Notes: a model not told the origin generated them from the letters alone. Shown: positions 1 through 5,920, counted from the first letter of the stretch. The stretch is DNA of 7,240 nt from Fidelibacterota bacterium (GCA_030596185.1 JAUVKP010000052.1:1-7240); one strand, 5' to 3'. Numbers and translations are program-made.

Positions 1-1839
1 AACAGGATATGAACTGCTCACTGCATGAACAGCGATACTGACAAAGTTACCTGAGAAAGAATTGTTTCCATCACCATTTTGAACATCTGCCAAGATTGGG
101 GATGAATTGCTGTAACAATACAGACCCTTCTCAGAAACACTTTTATTTATTATATTATCTCTTAATTCAGGAGAAGATCCATTAGTGGCATATATTCCAT
201 AATCGGCAGCTATTGTATCTCCTTCAATTTCTGGATCTGAGCCATAACAATAAATACCATAACTTGTAACTGATACATCACCTTCAATCTTACAATATTC
301 AATGGTGGGATCTGAGTCATCGCAATATATGCCATATTCATTATCTGTCAATGTAACACTTGATATAGTCGGATTCGAGTCGTCATCACAATATATACCA
401 TATTCACAATCATGAATATTACAATCTTCAATTGTCGGATTTGCATCTACTAAAGCAATTCCTTTTACCATACAATCGTATATCTCACAATTATCAATTG
501 TGGGACTGGAATTATTACAATATACACCTAATACTGCATCATAAATTTCACAATTAGTTAATGATCCACTTGAACCTGCATAATATACACCACCCCAAGT
601 ACCTGAAGAGGTTCTGAACGTTGTATTTTCAGCTATTAATGTCCCAATAATTGTAAGATACCAGTAATTATTTCGTAAAATTAATTCACTACCGCTAAGA
701 CATTTAAGGGTTTTACCTGAAGGCACTTGGAAATAATAGTCATCAATAGTATGCGTACCTTCAACTTCAACTACTTCTCCTGATGCACACCGAGTCATGG
801 CATCTGAAACCAAGGCATAATACCCCTCAATTGAAGCACCATTTTTGACACAGATATCTGAGACTACTTCAGCACCTTCTCCCATCGTTAATGTATTACC
901 GTCTAAATCAAAATATCCTGAATTAATAACCAAAGTAACACCTGCCGGTAACGTCTCATTTTGGTCGAGAACAATATTACCATTTATTTCTATCGTTTGA
1001 CCGCTTGTAGCTATAGAAACTGGCTGGCTAAATAAATTAAATAATCCGGTATATGATGTTGAAGATGAATATAATGCAACTGGTGCATTATATGTAACAT
1101 TACTTTCAAATGTTATTGTACCATTATATTCATATAGAAAATATTCATCAACATCAATAAATGTACCACTTTTTACGGTGAGAGTTTTATTCCACCCAAC
1201 CGCAACATCATCAGTGAGAGTATGTGTCATGTTTCCAGCACCAACCCAAACTTTAGAATTACTTGCGTATGTGCCTGAATGTTCAGTTTTAAGTATTCTA
1301 AAATCATGGTCATAACTATATGTCTGGTAATAAATATCATGATTTTTTTGGTGTTTTACTAACCCCAGACCACCCCATTTTGATACATAGTCTCTGCCAC
1401 TAACAATTACTGCGGGATATGAATTTTGTATTTTTCTTGCAGAGTGATCTTCATCTTCATACGCAGTATGAGTTGCCTCTGCTTCTGTAGCTGGTATATA
1501 TGATCTTACTAGGTCATTTGCCCACAAAGCATCGGTTATGAATTGATTTTTTGGAGCAGAGTTCATCCAGTAAGCATTACCACGATTCTCTGATTTAACC
1601 CATGCATAATAATGACAGTTATATGTTAGGGTTGAAGTTCCGATGCGTACTGCGTTTAATTCATAAAGAGAAATAAAATTGTCAGTTGTCTCATTCCACT
1701 CATCTAGTACAGATTGCAGTGGGTCTTCCCTCGGATAAACATAAACAGATCTCCCCTCGGGCGATTTAATATATTCAGCAAACAATGAACTAGAAAGTAC
1801 CAACCAGAGGCTTATTAAAATTATTTTTAAGAATTTCAT
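1..1839 (-). CDS. Secreted protein: papain-like (CHAP/NlpC-like) N-terminal domain plus parallel beta-helix; 3' end outside window
   Basis: The frame is open from the ATG at 1839 to the window edge, giving 613 residues with no stop; the C-terminus is missing. Start choice: AAAGGAAA lies 5 nt upstream of the ATG, and the N-terminus is a clean signal peptide (MKFLKIILISLWL..., likely cleaved after LFA at residue 21). Residues about 60-185 carry YNCHYYAW (Cys75, His76), EDHSA (His132), SKWG (153-156) and LVKH (His163). The xCxxYAW...HSA layout resembles CHAP and NlpC/P60 amidases (catalytic Cys, then His), so a hydrolase is inferred, not shown. Residues about 200-415 are beta-rich and Gly/Asn/Thr-rich. 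Residues 417-586 form eight beta-helix rungs. The product is probably on the cell surface or secreted. It is the last visible gene of the exported-protein operon, 20 nt after the preceding stop codon. Confidence is high for the gene and moderate for the domain call. Confidence 0.85.
   Translation of the reverse strand, partial: MKFLKIILISLWLVLSSSLFAEYIKSPEGRSVYVYPREDPLQSVLDEWNETTDNFISLYELNAVRIGTSTLTYNCHYYAWVKSENRGNAYWMNSAPKNQFITDALWANDLVRSYIPATEAEATHTAYEDEDHSARKIQNSYPAVIVSGRDYVSKWGGLGLVKHQKNHDIYYQTYSYDHDFRILKTEHSGTYASNSKVWVGAGNMTHTLTDDVAVGWNKTLTVKSGTFIDVDEYFLYEYNGTITFESNVTYNAPVALYSSSTSYTGLFNLFSQPVSIATSGQTIEINGNIVLDQNETLPAGVTLVINSGYFDLDGNTLTMGEGAEVVSDICVKNGASIEGYYALVSDAMTRCASGEVVEVEGTHTIDDYYFQVPSGKTLKCLSGSELILRNNYWYLTIIGTLIAENTTFRTSSGTWGGVYYAGSSGSLTNCEIYDAVLGVYCNNSSPTIDNCEIYDCMVKGIALVDANPTIEDCNIHDCEYGIYCDDDSNPTISSVTLTDNEYGIYCDDSDPTIEYCKIEGDVSVTSYGIYCYGSDPEIEGDTIAADYGIYATNGSSPELRDNIINKSVSEKGLYCYSNSSPILADVQNGDGNNSFSGNFVSIAVHAVSSSYPV
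82..591 (-). repeat. Eight tandem parallel beta-helix rungs within the secreted protein
   Basis: Residues 417-586 repeat every 20-25 residues. Each unit starts G-[VIL]-[YA] (GVYY, GVYC, GIAL, GIYC x3, GIYA, GLYC), followed by an Asp/Asn/Ser turn, then [NDS]-P-[TE]-I and often xCxI. This matches PbH1/NosD-like right-handed parallel beta-helix repeats. Cys recurs at two positions (GIYC and NCEI/DCNI/YCKI), so stacked cysteine ladders are likely in the folded solenoid. At DNA level adjacent units share stretches such as the reverse complement of CAATATATgCCATATTCA, so unit gain or loss by recombination is plausible. Confidence 0.85.
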
Positions 1840-1859
1840 GATAGTTTCCTTTATTCCAA

Positions 1860-2585
1860 TTATTTATTACAGAATTCTTGAGCTTTTATTATAACTTCAT
1901 CAATGATGTTTGGATCATGAAGTTTGCCAGTATCAAGAAATAATGTCATCACGCTATCAATTTCATTTTCTGAATCAGAAAACATTGAATAACGATTTAG
2001 GACTTTACCCATAGCATATGCGCAAGATTCTAGACCAAAGAGAGTATGAATATTCTTGTAAGCTAGTTTTTGATTATATTTTTGCAATAAGCTTTCAATC
2101 AATACTTTTGAATCGTCAATATTTAACTGATTAAATATCTCGGGTTGACTTAAAAGAGTCTCTATATAAACAAATCTTAAAATGTGCTGTGCTTCTTGTT
2201 TGCTTTCCCAAGAAGAATTATAGGCATTTGGATTCATTTTTGAATAGATTTCAATAATTTTTTCAGGACCATCATTTCTAAGATTTAATTCTCTTAAACC
2301 GTTGAATTCTTTATATATTCTCAAATAGCCATCACGAGTCGTATTATAAGCAAACATTAGATTCCGTAGTGGGTGATTTAAATAAGCATAAACTAGTTTT
2401 TCAGTTGATATGGTTTTTAATTCTTCAGTTGGTATTTGAAGCATTTCAATTTTAACTTCAACAGATAATGTTTTCCATTCTTCCATACTTGGATTGAGAG
2501 AAAATTCATATTCATTGATCGCACTAAGCGATGTACAATAAATTAGCAGTAACAATACTCCCCAAACGTGTTTAATACATTTCAT
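1860..2585 (-). CDS. Secreted helical protein of unknown function
   Basis: The gene encodes 241 aa. The start at 2585 has GGAGAA 5 nt upstream and opens a signal peptide (MKCIKHVWGVLLLLIYCTSLSA, likely cleaved after residue 22), so the product is exported to the periplasm or beyond. The mature part looks almost wholly alpha-helical. It holds a distinctive stretch at about residues 36-110: EEW, then IPTEEL and STEKLVYAYLNHPL, then the motif AYNTTRDGYLRIYKEFNGL leading into REL. I have the impression of similar EEW/STE.L/NYPL/FNG.xEL proteins beside Cys-His surface proteins in Bacteroidetes-like genomes, but cannot verify this and know no function. No enzymatic motif is visible. It sits between the lipoprotein gene (127 nt upstream) and the Cys-His/beta-helix gene (20 nt downstream), so it is probably cotranscribed with both. 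Confidence is high as a gene and low for any role. Confidence 0.85.
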   Translation of the reverse strand: MKCIKHVWGVLLLLIYCTSLSAINEYEFSLNPSMEEWKTLSVEVKIEMLQIPTEELKTISTEKLVYAYLNHPLRNLMFAYNTTRDGYLRIYKEFNGLRELNLRNDGPEKIIEIYSKMNPNAYNSSWESKQEAQHILRFVYIETLLSQPEIFNQLNIDDSKVLIESLLQKYNQKLAYKNIHTLFGLESCAYAMGKVLNRYSMFSDSENEIDSVMTLFLDTGKLHDPNIIDEVIIKAQEFCNK

Positions 2586-2627
2586 TTTGATTCTCCAATT
2601 AGTTTTTTAGCAGACAATAATCAAGAG

Positions 2628-2658
2628 GTTGGGCTGCAAGCACATAACATGCAGCAAC
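2628..2658 (-). promoter_or_regulatory. Hairpin in the lipoprotein-to-secreted-protein spacer
   Basis: On the minus strand GTTGCTGCA can pair with TGCAGCccAAC: a 9-bp stem with a 2-nt bulge and an 11-nt loop. No U-run follows, so it is not a standard terminator. It begins at the stop codon of the putative mini-ORF and ends about 40 nt before the next gene's start. It could be an mRNA processing or stability element, a leader structure, or chance. Confidence 0.35.
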
Positions 2659-2687
2659 TAAATTAGAAATTTGAGTGGCACATACAT
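2658..2687 (-). CDS. Possible 9-codon leader or remnant ORF with a strong ribosome binding site
   Basis: An ATG at 2687 opens a 9-residue frame (MYVPLKFLI) ending in TAG at 2658-2660. It is preceded at ideal distance (6 nt) by GGAGGA at 2694-2699, the strongest Shine-Dalgarno match on the minus strand here. The context AATTGGAGGAT closely resembles AATTGGAGAAT in front of the next gene. It could be a leader peptide upstream of the 2628-2658 hairpin, the relic of a lost gene's start, or chance. The peptide resembles nothing I know. Confidence 0.25.
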   Translation of the reverse strand: MYVPLKFLI

Positions 2688-2712
2688 GTTACATCCTCCA
2701 ATTGTTTTGGTA

Positions 2713-3735
2713 TTAATTATCACAATTAAACTCCCATACAAAATAATTCGAGAAAGTTATACCAAACCAGTAACGTCCATCGACACGCGAAAGTTCGTCT
2801 TTAGAAATACTCATCGGAGAGCTAAATCCTATTTGTACTAGATATTCCCCTGGCGGGAGATGGGGATATCCTTTCAAAGTAATTGTCCTTTGGATAGATT
2901 CCATGCTACTAATTTTTACAAACCACTCTGAAGACCAATAACCTGTAAAAGGAGGTTGGTATAATATTTTCCACCATGATTTATACACTTTGTCAATCTC
3001 TATATTATAAAAAACAATACTATTGCTGAAATAATGAAAAATCTCGCTACCAGTTATATCCGGATCTAAGATATATAAATCATCTTCATCATTATTGGTG
3101 ATAGTTAGTGTATAAGAAATTGTGGCCGTATCAGAATTTTCTAATACTATAATTGTATTTTCATTTAATGAATCTAGTGTGACTTCTATGCCACTATGTA
3201 ATAAATTATCTTCTATTAAAGCATTTTTTACTCTTGGATTGTTAAGAGTGTTCTCGATATAGAGCCAAGACCAGTCAAATTTTAAAATATTTGAAGGGCA
3301 TGCAGTATTATATCCCAAATCAACAAACATTGGAACAGGCACTAGCTCAAGTGAATATGCAGGGCTAAAAAAATAGCCTAAATATTCTCTTTGTCCATTT
3401 GAAGTAACTACAAACGGTTTATCAGCCCAATCTCTAGGAAACATTTTAAATGGTTGTATTGTATCCCAGCCGGGAATAAAGTTGCCTTTATCTTCTTTTA
3501 AATAGATACAGTGGCTTGACCAATCGTAAAAATCAATATCATCGCTTGTTAACCATGGATCAGATTCAAGTCTTAGTGAATTTAAATCTTTATCCATTAC
3601 ATCAGAGACAATTAATTTATCATTGGAAAGAAAATATATTGCAAATGGGTAATCACCTTCTGGCTCAGTTATACCATTACAACTCATCATGAATATAATT
3701 GGTAATAAAGTAAAAATAAATTGTTTGATTTTCAT
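2713..3735 (-). CDS. Exported lipoprotein of unknown function
   Basis: The gene encodes 340 aa from the ATG at 3735. The frame opens earlier, at 3783, but I prefer 3735 for two reasons. It starts directly with a lipoprotein signal (MKIKQFIFTLLPIIFMMSC, lipid-accepting Cys19), and 3783 would lie only about 9 nt from the predicted transcription start. No Shine-Dalgarno is obvious, as is common in Bacteroidetes-type genomes. After Cys19 the residues NGITEPEGD do not form a known sorting tag. Residues about 29-130 contain YPFAIYFL and DIDFYDWSSHCIYLK (66-80) with further aromatic strands. Residues about 190-330 look like a beta-sandwich (ISYTLTITNN; PPGEYLVQIGF), loosely reminiscent of Ig-like or BsuPI-like folds. 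No catalytic motif is recognisable. As first gene of the operon, it may anchor or partner the two exported proteins downstream. Confidence 0.85.
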   Translation of the reverse strand: MKIKQFIFTLLPIIFMMSCNGITEPEGDYPFAIYFLSNDKLIVSDVMDKDLNSLRLESDPWLTSDDIDFYDWSSHCIYLKEDKGNFIPGWDTIQPFKMFPRDWADKPFVVTSNGQREYLGYFFSPAYSLELVPVPMFVDLGYNTACPSNILKFDWSWLYIENTLNNPRVKNALIEDNLLHSGIEVTLDSLNENTIIVLENSDTATISYTLTITNNDEDDLYILDPDITGSEIFHYFSNSIVFYNIEIDKVYKSWWKILYQPPFTGYWSSEWFVKISSMESIQRTITLKGYPHLPPGEYLVQIGFSSPMSISKDELSRVDGRYWFGITFSNYFVWEFNCDN

Positions 3736-3790
3736 TTTTTGATTCAATATCAAATTACTAGTTCGAGTTAAAGCAAAATACATTTATTCT

Positions 3791-3809
3791 TTGTTTATAG
3801 AATAAACAA
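3791..3809. promoter_or_regulatory. Perfect 19-bp palindrome over the promoter -10: candidate operator
   Basis: TTGTTTAT-TCT-ATAAACAA (minus-strand reading) has perfect 8-bp arms around a 3-bp centre. The -10 box TATTCT is embedded in it and the predicted transcription start (about 3792) falls at its edge, the classic position for a repressor site. A second overlapping inverted repeat (TTTATTCT/AGAATAAA, 3783-3806) shares bases with it. The regulator is not in the window. Confidence 0.5.
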
Positions 3810-3827
3810 TATTATTACCCCTGTCAA
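3799..3827 (-). promoter_or_regulatory. Sigma-70 promoter of the exported-protein operon
   Basis: On the minus strand, -35 TTGACA (3822-3827, perfect consensus) is followed after exactly 17 nt by -10 TATTCT (3799-3804). Very AT-rich DNA lies upstream and could act as an UP element. The predicted start near 3792 leaves a 5' leader of about 57 nt before the lipoprotein ATG at 3735. Confidence 0.7.
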
Positions 3828-4051
3828 TTGTTATTATTCATATTTCCATATTTATTATCATTCTATTTCAATATTCACATTTTGTGATAATACGATTTTG
3901 CGAATTGATATAAAAAGGGGGGTGGGCAAAAGTTATTAATGACCTATTAATAAACTACATTAGACATATTATATAGCGAGTTTTGTCACTTCCCTGTCGG
4001 TATTCTTGCAAGTAAGTAGAAAAATGTTGCCACTATTAATGTAGTTAATAC
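3828..4051. other. Gene-poor AT-rich spacer
   Basis: No convincing coding frame is seen on either strand. Visible structure: an 8-bp inverted repeat TATTATCA/TGATAATA (3853-3860 and 3885-3892), 60-100 bp upstream of the operon's predicted start; a G-run (GGGGGGTGGG, 3917-3926); and an imperfect inverted repeat of AACTACATTA (3953-3962) with TAATGTAGTT (4037-4046) enclosing about 74 bp. None can be assigned a function. Confidence 0.5.
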
Positions 4052-4079
4052 AAAAGCCCACTCTCCTGAGCGGGCTTTT
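4052..4079. terminator. Bidirectional terminator-like hairpin
   Basis: AAAAGCCC at 4052-4059 pairs with GGGCTTTT at 4072-4079. Inside, CTC pairs with GAG across one A-C mismatch and a TCCT loop. On both strands the stem ends in a U-run of four. On the minus strand it would back up the tRNA terminator and insulate the exported-protein operon from read-through. Confidence 0.6.
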
Positions 4080-4080
4080 A

Positions 4081-4159
4081 GTCCAGCCTACGCTACCAAC
4101 TTCGCCAAGGCTACGCTGGTCAAGAAAGCTTCGGCGGACGGGGAATTGAGAATTCAATT
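4081..4159. repeat. GC-rich imperfect inverted repeat, probably a dispersed intergenic element
   Basis: A conspicuously GC-rich island lies in AT-rich DNA. The ends GTCCAGCCTACGCT (4081-4094) and AGCTTCGGCGGAC (4127-4139) are imperfect reverse complements, and CTACGCT recurs in direct orientation (4088-4094, 4111-4117). It is followed by GAATTGA/GAATTCA (4143-4156), which reads as two near-identical 7-mers and forms AATTGA/TCAATT arms. Its look (TTCGCCAAGG, CTTCGGCGGAC) resembles small intergenic repeats that I recall from candidate-phylum genomes. Only one copy is in the window, so dispersal is untested. Confidence 0.4.
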
Positions 4160-4192
4160 AAAAGATTTATCTCTTGAATAATACATTGGAAT

Positions 4193-4222
4193 AAAAAAGA
4201 ACCTCCTATCTCTAGAAGGTTC
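4193..4222 (-). terminator. Rho-independent terminator of the tRNA unit
   Basis: On the minus strand GAACCTTCTA pairs with TAGGAGGTTC (10 bp, one G-U pair) around a GAGA tetraloop, followed directly by six U. It begins 5 nt after the tRNA-Leu discriminator base. Confidence 0.85.
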
Positions 4223-4226
4223 CCCG

Positions 4227-4311
4227 TACCGAAGACCGGACTTGAACCGGTACGGCATTAGATGCCGAGGGATTTTAAGTCCCTTGTGTCTGCCAATTCC
4301 ACCACTTCGGC
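4227..4311 (-). tRNA. tRNA-Leu (anticodon TAA)
   Basis: The transcript is 85 nt without CCA. The acceptor GCCGAAG pairs with CTTCGGT (G1-U72 wobble) and the discriminator is A73, as expected for leucine. The anticodon arm is AGGGA-CTTAAAA-TCCCT with anticodon at 4275-4277. The long variable arm (CGGCAT/ATGCCG) is typical of class II tRNAs, and the T arm is ACCGG-TTCAAGT-CCGGT. The 3' CCA is not encoded (CGG follows), so it must be added by CCA-adding enzyme, unlike the adjacent tRNA-Cys. It decodes UUA/UUG and is cotranscribed with tRNA-Cys, 8 nt downstream of it. Confidence 0.97.
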
Positions 4312-4319
4312 ATAATACA

Positions 4320-4394
<75 letters not shown>

Positions 4395-4411
4395 ATTACA
4401 ATTAGCCCGTA

Positions 4412-4439
4412 AATATATAAAAAATATGAATAAAAACAA
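4412..4439 (-). promoter_or_regulatory. Candidate promoter of the tRNA-Cys/tRNA-Leu unit
   Basis: On the minus strand TTGTTT (4434-4439) and TATATT (4412-4417) are separated by 16 nt. The -10 ends 17 nt before the tRNA-Cys 5' end, and a GC-rich stretch (ACGGGC) follows it. The surroundings are AT-rich, so alternative -10 registers (for example TATATA at 4414-4419) are possible. Confidence 0.45.
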
Positions 4440-4453
4440 TGAATTTTTGTTGT

Positions 4454-4478
4454 AGAGATGGAGCAATGCTCCGTCTCT
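4454..4478. repeat. REP-like palindrome between the tRNA unit and lysA
   Basis: AGAGATGGAGC (4454-4464) and GCTCCGTCTCT (4468-4478) form an 11-bp stem with one T-G pair and a 3-nt AAT loop. No U-run follows on either strand, so it is not a typical terminator. Compact GAGAYGGAGC...GCTCCRTCTC palindromes resemble dispersed REP-like intergenic repeats. The remaining 4479-4555 is the AT-rich lysA leader. Confidence 0.5.
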
Positions 4479-4555
4479 CCCAAATAACATTTCAATTTTC
4501 CTTTCATCAATTTTAATGTATATTGTTTCCTGATAAAGAAAGGTAATATACGCCC

Positions 4556-5809
4556 ATGTCTAATCTCAAATTCCTCTCCCCCGCCCAAGTTCGCAATATC
4601 GCGAACGAATTCGGAAATCCCATTTATATTTACAGTGAAAATAAACTCAGGCAATCAGCTCGAGAAGCATTGAATTTTCCCAATGCCTTTGGTTTGCGTG
4701 TACGCTATGCCATGAAAGCAAATTCCACAGCGGAGATCATTAAATTATTTAATTCAATGAATATTCATTTTGATGCGTCTTCCTCTTATGAGGTCAAACG
4801 ATTGCTGATGATCGGGATCGAACCGGACAAGATCCAATTGACAGCTCAGGAATTGGCTCCGGACCTGGAAGATCTGGTTGAAAAGGGCGTTCTTTTCAAT
4901 GCTTGTTCTTTGAGACAGCTTGAAGCTTACGGAAAGCTCTTTCCCGGACAGCGGATTTGCGTCCGTATCAACCCGGGTATCGGCAGTGGTCATGCAAATC
5001 GCGTTAATGTTGGTGGTCCTGCTTCATCTTTCGGGATATGGTATGATTATTTCGATGAGATCAAAGCGATCGCTGAAAAATATGATCTTGTTATTGATAC
5101 ACTTCATACACATATCGGCTCGGGTTCGGATCCGACTGTATGGGAAAAGGTCACAAAAATGAATCTAGATGCTGTTAAGGCCTTTCCGAATGTAACGACC
5201 TTGAACATGGGTGGTGGTTTCAAGATCGGTCGTCTGCCTGAAGAAAAAACAACTGACTTACAGGAGATCGGCTCAAAAGTAAAGACATACTTTGAAGCTT
5301 TTTATAAAGAGACGGGACGAGAGATCAAACTCGAGATCGAGCCGGGCACCTATCTTGTTGCTGCAAACGGCGCATTGATCGCGGAGATCGATGATATAGT
5401 TGATACAGGTAAAGACGGCTATACATTTTTGAAAACCAATACAGGGATGAGCGATATTTTACGACCAACACTTTATGGTGTTCAGCATGAAATAAACCTG
5501 GTTCCTCGTGAAAATGAATTGCCTACAGAAACTGAAGATGTCGTTATCGTTGGACATGCCTGTGAAAGCGGGGACATTCTTACCCCTACTATTGGTGATT
5601 CCGAAGGTGTTGCCACTATCCCTCTGCCAAAAGCTAAGATCGGTGATTATCTCGTCATTGAAGATGCCGGTGCCTACTGTTCTTCCATGTCAGCCATCAA
5701 TTATAATTCTTTTCCGCGGGTACCGGAAGTCTTGATCAAAGAGAATGGAGAATTTGTGCTTATTCGTAAACGCCAGACCATGGAACAGATGATAGAAAAT
5801 GAGTTATGA
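4556..5809 (+). CDS. lysA: Diaminopimelate decarboxylase
   Basis: This 417-aa, full-length cytoplasmic PLP enzyme decarboxylates meso-diaminopimelate to L-lysine, the last step of lysine biosynthesis, drawing on the pool also used for peptidoglycan. Fold type III alanine-racemase-like barrel at about residues 20-275, then a beta domain. Visible signature residues: PLP lysine in YAMKAN (Lys54), HTHIGSGSD (184-192), the glycine-rich phosphate loop NMGGGF (217-222), EPG (262-264), active-site CESGD (Cys336-Glu337) and AGAYCSSMSAINYN near the C-terminus. EPG is followed by Thr265 rather than the common Arg. Together with VGGPASSFGI and HIGSGSDP this marks a recognisable LysA subgroup, so I do not read it as a defect. 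The start at 4556 is supported by the N-terminal alignment; AAAGG lies 12 nt upstream, a rather long spacing. TTGTTT (4523-4528) and TAATAT (4544-4549) could give a near-leaderless promoter, but this is ambiguous. Its base composition is richer in G+C than the minus-strand genes. Heptamer repeats begin directly after the stop. Confidence 0.95.
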   Translation: MSNLKFLSPAQVRNIANEFGNPIYIYSENKLRQSAREALNFPNAFGLRVRYAMKANSTAEIIKLFNSMNIHFDASSSYEVKRLLMIGIEPDKIQLTAQELAPDLEDLVEKGVLFNACSLRQLEAYGKLFPGQRICVRINPGIGSGHANRVNVGGPASSFGIWYDYFDEIKAIAEKYDLVIDTLHTHIGSGSDPTVWEKVTKMNLDAVKAFPNVTTLNMGGGFKIGRLPEEKTTDLQEIGSKVKTYFEAFYKETGREIKLEIEPGTYLVAANGALIAEIDDIVDTGKDGYTFLKTNTGMSDILRPTLYGVQHEINLVPRENELPTETEDVVIVGHACESGDILTPTIGDSEGVATIPLPKAKIGDYLVIEDAGAYCSSMSAINYNSFPRVPEVLIKENGEFVLIRKRQTMEQMIENEL

Positions 5810-5810
5810 A

Positions 5811-5831
5811 TGGTGAGTGGTAAGTGGTGAG
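5811..5831 (+). repeat. Heptamer tandem repeat, G-type, three units
   Basis: TGGTGAG TGGTAAG TGGTGAG begins one base after the lysA stop codon. It joins a short palindrome (GGTGAGCACC, 5826-5835) at which the strand bias flips to the C-type array. Confidence 0.85.
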
Positions 5832-5835
5832 CACC

Positions 5836-5877
5836 CTACTACCTACTACCTATTACCTACTACCTACTACCTACTAC
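5836..5877 (+). repeat. Heptamer tandem repeat, C-type, six units, abutting the left IS end
   Basis: There are six consecutive 7-mers: CTACTAC five times and CTATTAC once (third unit). The last unit ends exactly at the base before the TGG of the insertion sequence. The array is in inverted orientation relative to the array right of the element. Confidence 0.9.
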
Positions 5878-5902
5878 TGGTTATTGGCAAAATGAAAGTG
5901 CA
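5875..5902 (+). repeat. Left terminal inverted repeat of the insertion sequence
   Basis: All 28 bases are perfectly complementary to 7163-7190. The outer three (TAC) belong to the flanking heptamer, so the element's own repeat is taken as 25 bp starting TGGTTATTGGC at 5878 and ending AAAGTGCA. The TG start fits the TG...CA convention of retroviral-type DDE elements. Confidence 0.93.
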
Positions 5903-5920
5903 ACACCAAAGAGGTGGTTG
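5901..5920 (+). promoter_or_regulatory. Hairpin covering the transposase Shine-Dalgarno
   Basis: CAACACC (5901-5907) pairs with GGTG-G-TTG (5913-5920) around an AAAGA loop with one bulged G. The ribosome binding site AGAGGTGG (5910-5917) lies mostly in the 3' arm. The hairpin directly follows the left terminal repeat. In several IS families such structures sequester the transposase start on transcripts reading in from outside; that role is inferred here. Confidence 0.5.

Noticed and set aside
3736..3783. Upstream start for the lipoprotein
   Set aside because: It would bury the lipoprotein signal behind 16 polar residues and leave only about 9 nt of leader after the predicted transcription start.
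3917..3926. G-run GGGGGGTGGG as remnant of the IS right end, which also carries GGGGGGTG
   Set aside because: Only an 8-base match is shared and the flanking terminal-repeat sequence is absent.
3969..4157. Minus-strand open frame of 62 codons across the spacer
   Set aside because: It runs through the terminator hairpin and the GC-rich repeat, lacks a ribosome binding site, and its product (RRSFLDQRSLGEVG...) is repeat-derived and resembles no protein.
5336..5350. Loss of the usual Arg after EPG in LysA as a sign of a dead or altered enzyme
   Set aside because: The catalytic Lys, the glycine loop and CESGD are intact, and the variant fits a LysA subgroup with HIGSGSDP and VGGPASSFGI signatures.
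5811..5877. CRISPR-like array
   Set aside because: The repeats are 7 bp, directly tandem and without spacers, so this is a simple heptamer repeat.
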